Origin: Moniliella sp. 'wahieum' | Lineage: Eukaryota > Basidiomycota > Moniliellomycetes > Moniliellales > Moniliellaceae | Direction: 5' to 3' | NCBI GenBank assembly: GCA_003971905.1 | Contig: RSEE01000031.1 | Span: forward strand, 434,001 to 498,000 | Length of the DNA stretch: 64,000 nt | Shown: positions 57,711-64,000 of the stretch, in pieces | Position numbering within the stretch: the first letter of the stretch is position 1 | Layout: each line of letters starts with the position of its first letter | Program-made: the position numbers and the translations under genes | The notes under the pieces: model-generated | What the model saw: only the letters and a program-made list of their open reading frames with translations | What the model was told of the DNA's origin: nothing | The model's database searches: none

Positions 57711-60700
57711 GGTGGGCGCGGCGACGAGCGAGGAGCAGGAGCAGCAAGGCGAAAAAGAAGAGGAGGGGGGAGGGAAAGAGGAGGCGGTGAAAATTTAAGC
57801 CAGCCGGCGCGTGGTGCGATAGGCGCTAGGCGCAGGATGCTTTTTTTCTGCGGGGCGTTCGCCGTCACTCACTGGTCCTCGGCCGCGGCCCCCGTTCCTG
57901 TTGGCTCGGCCAGCGCCCGGCTCTCCTGCGATGCGCTCGCTGCGTCGCACAAACCAGGCTGGTCTGTCGGCCTCGTCACTAGTCAGCGCTCACCCGTCCC
58001 TGGCCACAGCGCGGCCCACTGCCCCCCTGCCGCAGGTGCGCATGCCCGATGGATGATGCATGGGGGTGCATGCAGCATGCAAGACGGCGTGGCTGGGCAC
58101 ACTGGCGTGGTGGACAGCGGGCACGGGGCCTGGGCCGGCCGAGGCTGGGGGCGTGGGCGGCGCCGTGCCTGGGCGTCTGGGCGGGGAGCACACACACGCC
58201 AAGGGGCTGCGGGCGGAGACAGGCAGGCGGGCCGTGGCAGCCGCGAAGCATGCTGTCTGGCCGATAAGCGCATCGGCGCATCGCATTGCATCGATCGCAT
58301 TGCATTGCATCGCATTCGCCTCGCGTTGCATTTCGCACCGCCTCGTCCGATTGGTCAGCCGGCACCGCGCGCGTCTGCGCCCACCGCACCACACGCCCCG
58401 CGGCCACGCTGGCGGCGGAGCATGCGGTTCCTAATCGCGCTATTTGCCCGCCCACCCAGGCCCAGCGCCGCTCTGGTCGCACGACACACACGCACCGCAT
58501 GGCCCCTGCCTATCGACTATCGGCCGACCAGCGATACGCGATACTCGAAACCCTATCGAAACTCACTACCTAGTCACTAGTCACTCTAGTCACGCGTCAC
58601 GCGTCACGAGCCACTAGTCACGAAGCGGTGCCTGCGACAGGCACCGTCTCTCGCCCTCCCCTGTCTGCCCAGCCTCTCAGATCTCAATCTCAATCTCACC
58701 CCTGCCAGACGCAGATGCGTGATGCTCCACGCGCTCTGCCCTGCCCTGCCCTGCGCTTCTCTGTGCAAACATATGGCCTGCTTCCTTCCTCCCTGCTCGC
58801 CCCCACCAGCCCACCTGCTCTGCGCTGTCGCCATGGCAGCCATGCCCACCGCAGCATGCTCCCCCTAGAGCCTCGCTCCTCGCCTGCATGGGTTCGCACA
58901 GCAGAGAGGAGAGGGGGGTACCATGCTGCTTCCCCTCCCCCCCGCCGACGAACCCGAGCCAGCGCGAGCCCCTCGCCGGTTCAGTGCGTGGCATGGAAAC
59001 GTGATCGAAGTGCTCGGTCCTGTGCGTGGGGCATCGCCTCGCCCCGTAGGCTTTCCTAAAGCCGACGATTCTCGATTAAACAGATAGGCTCGGTAAGAGC
59101 GACGGGGCGGGAGAGGATGCATTTTTGTACCCAGGTGCCCCGCCCCAGCCGCACACTGGTACCTCCACCTCTCGCTGGGGAGGCAATCGTGCGGAATACA
59201 TGTCCGACGAAGCTTGAAGCTTGAAGCTTGAAGCTTGAAGCATTGAATAGATGTTGAAAACAAAAAGGACCACGAGCTAGCTATGGATGGATCTAGTTCC
59301 CGCTGTGCAGCGGTGATGGCAAAACTCGGTTGACCTGCCCTCTTCTGAACCCCTTCCTTTTGCCCTTCGGTCTCACTTCGCACCGGAGAGAACGTTGGAA
59401 CGGGGCTGCATACCAGTTGAAGCCGGAGGATTGCTGGGCGGCGGTACAGTACGGTACGGTGAGGATCGGTTTCTTCATTCTCAAGATGTGATACCACCAC
59501 GTGAAGACTATAGGTCGAATCGGTTCCTGCCATCGTTATGTATTCTGCCCGAACTCGGTGCGGCCTGACCTGAAGCCTGAGGCCTACACCCCGGGCAGGA
59601 TGGATATTGGGTAGAGAAGGAATAGGATTTGCTGCATGGTCGGAACGCAGACTGCCGCGTAATCCCGATAATACGCGCTGTTTTCACGGCGGAACAGCGC
59701 GCGAGGACGAGAAGGAGCAGAGAGAAGAAACGCACCGTCCAGGTCTCCCAAGTATACCGGCCAAGGAAAGTGAGACCCTAGGAACGCCGCCGCGACTAAC
59801 CTCTCCTTCAATCAGTTTCCGGCGCTGGGCAAACGGGTAAGGCGGGGGTAAGGCAGCTGGCAGAGGAGAGGGCCTGTCCCATCCATCTCAGTACTGCTCA
59901 TCACAACAGGTGACAGCGGGGCGGAGGGGCAGGGTAGGCGCGTAGTTTCACGTCGGTGGATGCGGTTGACAGATTGTTGATTGCTGAATTGTTGATTGAC
60001 CGTTCTTCGTTGTTCGTTGTTCGTTAGCTATTTGCTTTGGCGACGGGCGCCTCCGAGCAGCACGCGGGGGGGGCGCGACAGAGTAGGGTGGGCGACGTGC
60101 GCGGTAAGGCGGTCGTCGAGGTCGAGGGACGTACGACGGGGAGCGCGCGCCCGAGCGGAGGCGTCTGGGACTGGGACCCAGGGGATGGGTCGGTGCCAAG
60201 GCGAAAGCGAAGGCGAAGGACAAGACGGATGGGGCGACTCAACGGTGGCGCCGGTATCGGGTGAGGTGGAGGAGAGGAGGTCGGGGTCCGTGGCAAGAGT
60301 GGCGCGCCCGAGGGGAGGAGGAGGAGACGATGGGTCGTCGGCTGGGGCGAAGGAGCGAGTGGGCCGGTGCCCCCACTGCGATCGCGATCGCGATCGCGCC
60401 CAGGCGCTGGGCCCCCCTGCCAGGCACCAGTCGAGCAAGACGGGAGGCGGGCGCGAGGCGCGCGAAGGTAAGCGCGTGTACCGTAGGCCACCCCCTCGGT
60501 GGGCAGGCGGCGGCAGCGGCCAAGCCAGGAAAAGGTGGGGGATCCAAGCTGTCTGATGCCCGTGGGTCTGGGTCCAGGTCTACGCCCCGTACCCACTGCC
60601 GGACGTCTCGCCTGCCCCGCATGCCAGGCAGAAGAGCTTCCAAGTGCGACTCGGGCTGGGGGGTGGGCGAAGGCCGACGGAGGCCTGCTTGGGCGGCACC

Positions 60701-60711
60701 GTCGTAGTCAG
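57711..60711. other. Long intergenic region upstream of the permease, repeat-bearing
   Basis: About 3 kb without a supportable gene, although coding sequence of the Ecl1-like neighbour may extend into 60024-60711. It contains GCATT/GCATC repeats (58265-58322), a TCACTAG/TCACGCG tandem patch with two ACGCGT sites (58564-58620), a perfect 9-bp inverted repeat (58626-58646) and five GAAGCTT units (59209-59241). Open frames of up to 373 codons lack conserved residues. Confidence 0.5.
59209..59241. repeat. Tandem GAAGCTT repeat
   Basis: Four to five head-to-tail copies of the 7-mer GAAGCTT in 33 bp. Shorter versions of the same motif recur at 2571, 14063, 36833, 62125 and 62240. Confidence 0.9.
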
Positions 60712-61583
60712 CTAGTCCAACGTGCGTGCATGGGGGACGCAGCCGGCGACCGAGTCGGACACCGAGACGGACCCTGCCTCCCCCCACCTCCGGCTCGGCA
60801 CGAGGGGAGGAAGAGAAGTACATTTGCGGTGCCAAGTGACGGAGACGGGTGTGGAAGCAGGCTTGTGCGCCCAAGGCGGGACGCGCAGTACGGGTGCCAG
60901 CACGCGCATCCGCATCCCCCGCCGCTCTCCGGCCCCCACCCCCGCCCAAGTCCTGGCGCGGCAGACCGAGGAACAGTACAGCTGCCGCCCCGCCGCCGGC
61001 TTGGCACACATCGCACACACATTATCTTCGAGCCAGTCCAGGTCCGCTTGCGCTGCCATCAGCTCGTCGTGCAGTTCCTGCCGCGACTTGAGCGGTTTGC
61101 GCGGCCGACCTGATGCTGCGTTTGCGTTTGTGCTTGTGCTTTTGCTTGCGGTTGCGGTTGCGTTTGCGTTTGCGCTTCCCTTCTTTTCAATAGGTGAGGA
61201 CACGGATGAGGGGGGTGAGCTGCCAGGTAGGTTACTTTGCGGGTTGCCTTGGCTAGGCAACTCACCAGGGACGTGGGAGGATCGAGATCGAGAGCCTGCT
61301 TCGTTCCATCAGGGGTAGGACCCGGACCGTGCATGCGGGAACGGGGCGCGTCCGAGCTGGGTTCCGATCTGGCATCTCGCTGGGCGCGAGCAGCAGAGGT
61401 GCATGGCGCCTCGTGCGCTGTGGTGCGACGGTGGGACGGGCGTTGCAGAGAAGGGTCGGTGAAGGGCTTGAGATTGTTGTTGTTGCTGGTGATGGTGTTG
61501 GTAGGAGCCATCCAGCTGCGCTTACGGCGCTCGGGCGTGGCGGTCACCTGCGGCATGGGTGGAGGTAGGACAGAAGGAGGCAT
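60712..61583 (-). CDS. Ecl1-like zinc-binding protein (life-span regulatory factor family), limits uncertain
   Basis: From the ATG at 61583 a basic Ser/Pro/Asn-rich N-terminus (MPPSVLPPPMPQVTATPERR) leads to a likely short intron (about 61265-61211, GTGAGT...GGCAG). Then follow a Gln/Thr/Ala-rich stretch with imperfect 6-bp repeats and GRPRKPLKSRQELHDELMAAQ. WLEDNVCAMCAKPAAGRQLYCSSVCRA gives the pattern C-x2-C-x10-C-x3-C. A single such zinc site ending in LYCSxxC is the hallmark of Ecl1-family stress and chronological-ageing regulators. Beyond it the sequence stays open in several frames down to about 60024 without recognisable motifs, so the C-terminus is not defined. The assignment rests on the one motif; a different small zinc protein is possible. 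Confidence 0.5.
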
Positions 61584-63088
61584 GAGCCAGAAGAAACACA
61601 GTGGGTGGGAGGGAGGAGAGGGAGCTAGGACTGGTGGTATGCCAGGGAAAGGAGTGGGGGGGGGGGGGGGTTAGGAATTTTTACTTGCATGAGCACTGAG
61701 TTATCCAGAGAGGAAAGCTGGTGCGGGCGCGGGGAAGGAACGTACAATGAGACCGGGGGCCATTGACTCGTGGGGAGACACCACAATGCCAAAAACACAA
61801 TGCAAAACGTCAAAGGCAAGAGAGGACGGTGAGATGAGAGGTGACGGTGGGCAAGTGGAGGGTGGGAACGAGAGAAGATAAGTGAGCCACGGTAGGGGAA
61901 AACGAAGTTGGACGGATGAAAACACACGTCCCATATCAGTGGCTCTGTCGAGAAACCAGCAAAGGGAACAAGGCAAGGGTTGCCTTTGGCGCACGGACCT
62001 AGTGCCTGAGGCCTGACTGTCGGTGGGGGGGGGCGTACCTCCACTGCCCATGGGGCGTCTGAAAGCCCACGGCGCTAGCGCGTCCGACCCTCAGATGTCC
62101 CAGAGATATCAGACGGATATCATGTGAAGCTGAAGCTTGAAGCTTGAAGTGAGAAGCTGCTAGCGCGTATCAGTGTTGTGTGGACGCTGTGGAGTCCGCT
62201 CCACCCGCTTGCTGCGCTGGGCCGGAGCGCACAAGACCCCTAAAGCTTAAAGCCTCCTAAAAGGCCTGCGGCCTAAGGCCTACAACGCCTACGACCGACC
62301 CCCCTAAGCTCTAAGCCTAGATCTAACGCCCCCGCAAGCGCAAGCGCTAAGCGCTAAGCGCTGGACAGGCTAAGCGCCAAGCGGGAACATGGTAGGGGAA
62401 CATGTAGCAAGAGTGGTACGTACTCAGCGTGGCTGTAGCTACATACTCCACACACCTGTTTTGTCCGGGGCAGCGTGGGTGCTATATTAGACACCATCGG
62501 TGCCCGCACGGCGCCAGCCTGCGTCTGCCCCTCCTTCCCCCTTTTTTCACCATCTCCGTAGGTATAGACTGGTCGGGACGGATGGGGGGATCGGGGCCGC
62601 TGAGCGCTGCATGGGCTGGGCCTTGTGGATGGCAGGCAGGCCATGGTTCGGACAGATAGGCAGCAAAGCGACCATGGATGGAGGATGCAGATGGGGATGA
62701 TCAATTCGATGATCGATGACGAGAGTACGTTCGCTTTCAAGGAACTCAGCGTGCGTTGAACATCGATGAGGCTCATCGACATGTTCATCGGAATCGGACC
62801 GGGATGCACATAAGTTGAACGTTGAACGTTTGCATGATACAAGGTGTGCTTACGTACTCTGCCACCCCCTGGCAGCTTCAGCCTGCGGTCCAAGCAGCGG
62901 TGGCCAGCACAGGGGCGGAAGAGCGCGGAACAAGCTCTCTCGCCGGCCTTCGCGTGGCGCAGCCGCAGCAACTCAGCCAAAAAGATGGGCTTGGTTGGGG
63001 CCCAGTCGGGGCCGTCCCTCTTCTTGTACACTCGGGCCCGAGTGACTGCGTTGGCCGTTCCCCCCGAGCGCGGCTAGGAGCGCCCACC
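61584..63088. other. Divergent intergenic region, Ecl1-like gene / MZM1
   Basis: About 1.5 kb. No gene is seen. It holds a 15-base G run (61656-61670), GAAGCTT words at 62125-62150, and a dense patch of small palindromes at 62235-62385 (AAGCTTAAAGC, AGGCCT, repeated AAGCGCT). GATCGATGA words lie at 62697-62785, like those at 43.9 kb. Confidence 0.5.
62235..62385. repeat. Cluster of short palindromes (AAGCTT, AGGCCT, AGCGCT)
   Basis: Within 150 bp the sequence runs through TAAAGCTTAAAGCCT, AGGCCTGCGGCCTAAGGCCT, CTAAGCTCTAAGCCTAG and three or more head-to-tail AAGCGCT units. Each is a palindrome or near-palindrome of 6-8 bp. No coding potential is apparent. Confidence 0.8.
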
Positions 63089-63550
63089 ATGCCCGCCCTT
63101 ACGCCCCAGCAGCACCGCACCCTCCTTTCTCTCTACCGCCGTGCGCTCAAGCAGGGCCAAGTCAGCTTTGCGGGCGACCCCAGTGCGCTCGCCGGATGGT
63201 TCCGCCACGTGCGCGCCCAGTTCCAACAGCCTCTGCCCCCGGCACGGGAGGGCGAGGATGCGGTGGCGGCCAAGGTGCAGGAATGGGAGGAAGGGCTGCG
63301 CTATCTCCGCCACAACATCGTCCAAGGCGTACGGCAAGAAGCGACGGGCGCGTACCGTACGTGGCGCCTCACCCTTCCCGCCGTGTTGTGCGACAACTGC
63401 TTCGAGTTTGAGTACTGACTGTTTTGGTGCGGGTCGTCGGGTTGGCAGGACTGAGGATCACCCCGACACGGAGTGGGCAACAATGAAGATATCAAGAAGG
63501 CCAGTAAGAAGCTCGCTAGCTCGGGAGTGGGGTGCTGCGGGGGAGCAGGC
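63089..63550 (+). CDS. MZM1: MZM1/LYRM7, LYR-motif Rieske Fe-S protein chaperone
   Basis: Mitochondrial matrix factor that stabilises the Rieske protein before its insertion into complex III. The start MPALTPQQHRTLLSLYRRAL carries the LYR motif. FAGDPSALAGWFRHVRAQF matches the Mzm1 FxGDxxxLxxA...RxxF region, and LRHNIVQGVR matches its conserved LRxNVVQG segment. A 92-nt intron (63357-63448, GTACGT, ACTGAC, GGCAG) leads to RLRITP, then, across a frame break, GNNEDIKKASKKLASSG, which matches the RLRIHxxTExGDNxxIK ending of Mzm1. The stop is unclear: spliced without a frame change the protein would stop at 63486, whereas the frame that carries the conserved end stays open into the bL31m sequence. 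Confidence is high for the family and low for the 3' limit. Confidence 0.75.
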
Positions 63551-63559
63551 GGTGCGGGC

Positions 63560-64000
63560 GTGTCGAACGCCCGTCCTTTTTCCACCCTGGCTCGGCGGCC
63601 TCAGCGTAGTCCCAGCACCAGCACCAGCACTGGCTTGGCCCTGGCGCGTAGCTTTGCCACGTCTGCACCGACGATGGGCAGGCCAACCAAGTTGCATACG
63701 CCTGGCCCGTGTCCAAGTTCCCAATGACGATCGTGTTGAACGATGGATCGTCGATTGACGTGTTTACCTCCTCCTCCTCGTGCGGCGATGCGGTTGACCA
63801 GGGACCCAACGAACCACCCGCTGTGGAACCCGTTGGCAGAGCGGTCCAATGCGTTGGGTGTCGCGGTCGATATGGAAGGTCAACTGGGCCGCTTCCAAAA
63901 AAAGTTCTCCCAAGACGACTTTGCGTTTGCCGAGGAGGACTTGGACTGGATGTCGGGCGGGCAAGAGGCGACGCGGGGTGCGACGGTCGTCAAGACTTCC
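63560..64000 (+). CDS. MRPL36: Mitochondrial ribosomal protein bL31m, partial
   Basis: bL31-type protein of the large mitochondrial ribosomal subunit (yeast Mrpl36). FSTLARRPQRS and LALARSFATSAP look like a mitochondrial presequence. TKLHTP follows, then in another frame FPMTIVLNDGSSIDVFTSSSS, and in a third from 63788 RLTRDPTNHPLWNPLAERSN and GQLGRFQKKFSQDDFAFAE. The RLxxDxxNxPLWNP and GxLxRFxKKxS motifs match Mrpl36 directly. The last frame stays open to the window end. No convincing ATG precedes the presequence. Candidates are the ATG at 63484 (MKISRRPVRSSLAREWG) in another frame, or a start lost through a frame break. The gene overlaps or abuts the end of MZM1. Confidence 0.72.

Noticed and set aside
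57459-58580. 373-codon plus-strand frame upstream of the permease
   Set aside because: Repetitive, compositionally biased and antisense to the permease exon 1; no motif.
1-64000. CRISPR arrays, bacterial operons or biosynthetic gene cluster
   Set aside because: The tandem repeats seen are simple or coding. The genes are unrelated eukaryotic housekeeping genes, and no synthase or synthetase is present.

Overview
The window looks like a GC-rich fungal nuclear chromosome, most likely from a basidiomycete with few introns (an Ustilaginomycotina-type yeast or smut is my best guess, by inference only). Supporting evidence: fungal-specific genes (a Zn2Cys6 transcription factor, septin CDC10, STS1/Cut8, the Rieske chaperone MZM1), short introns of about 45-170 nt with GTACGT-like donors and CTGAC branch points, intron-containing genes on both strands, and MluI cell-cycle boxes in front of the ribonucleotide reductase gene. 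No bacterial operon structure is present.

Layout: 1-1538 (-) KIN1-type kinase, C-terminus cut off by the window edge; 2598-5971 (-) RDH54 recombination translocase; 6331-11078 (+) SWI1, a very Q-rich SWI/SNF subunit; about 11638-11744 (+) a tRNA-like gene with an intron; 12074-13245 (+) nitronate monooxygenase; 13246-16606 a gene-poor, lower-GC stretch holding tRNA-Thr(CGT) and the RNR1 promoter; 16607-19300 (+) RNR1; 19736-27098 (+) SEN1; 27545-32175 (-) RIC1; 32406-33877 (+) STS1/Cut8; 34492-35430 (-) CDC10; 36929-40577 (+) Zn2Cys6 regulator; 40905-42870 (+) RRP14/SURF6; 44095-47117 (+) RING-CH membrane protein; 47652-49571 (+) mitochondrial D-lactate dehydrogenase; 50007-55068 (-) a young Ty1/copia element with 160-bp LTRs; 55973-57710 (-) purine-cytosine permease; 60712-61583 (-) Ecl1-like zinc protein; 63089-about 63550 (+) MZM1; about 63560-64000 (+) bL31m, running off the end.

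The genes are ordinary housekeeping functions and do not form one pathway. Loose themes are DNA supply and repair (RNR1, RDH54), chromatin and transcription (SWI1, SEN1, the Zn2Cys6 factor), polarity, septum and Golgi traffic (KIN1, CDC10, RIC1) and mitochondria (D-lactate dehydrogenase, MZM1, bL31m).

The most striking property of the window is that almost every conserved host gene is split into several reading frames. Where family conservation lets me rebuild the expected codons, most breaks are a lost base in a short homopolymer (GG to G, CC to C, AAA to AA). The simplest explanation is an unpolished long-read assembly, so the host genes are annotated here as whole genes spanning several frames. 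I found no convincing unknown system. The best leads are the frame-break pattern, the intron-containing tRNA, the MZM1/bL31m junction and the low-GC stretch.
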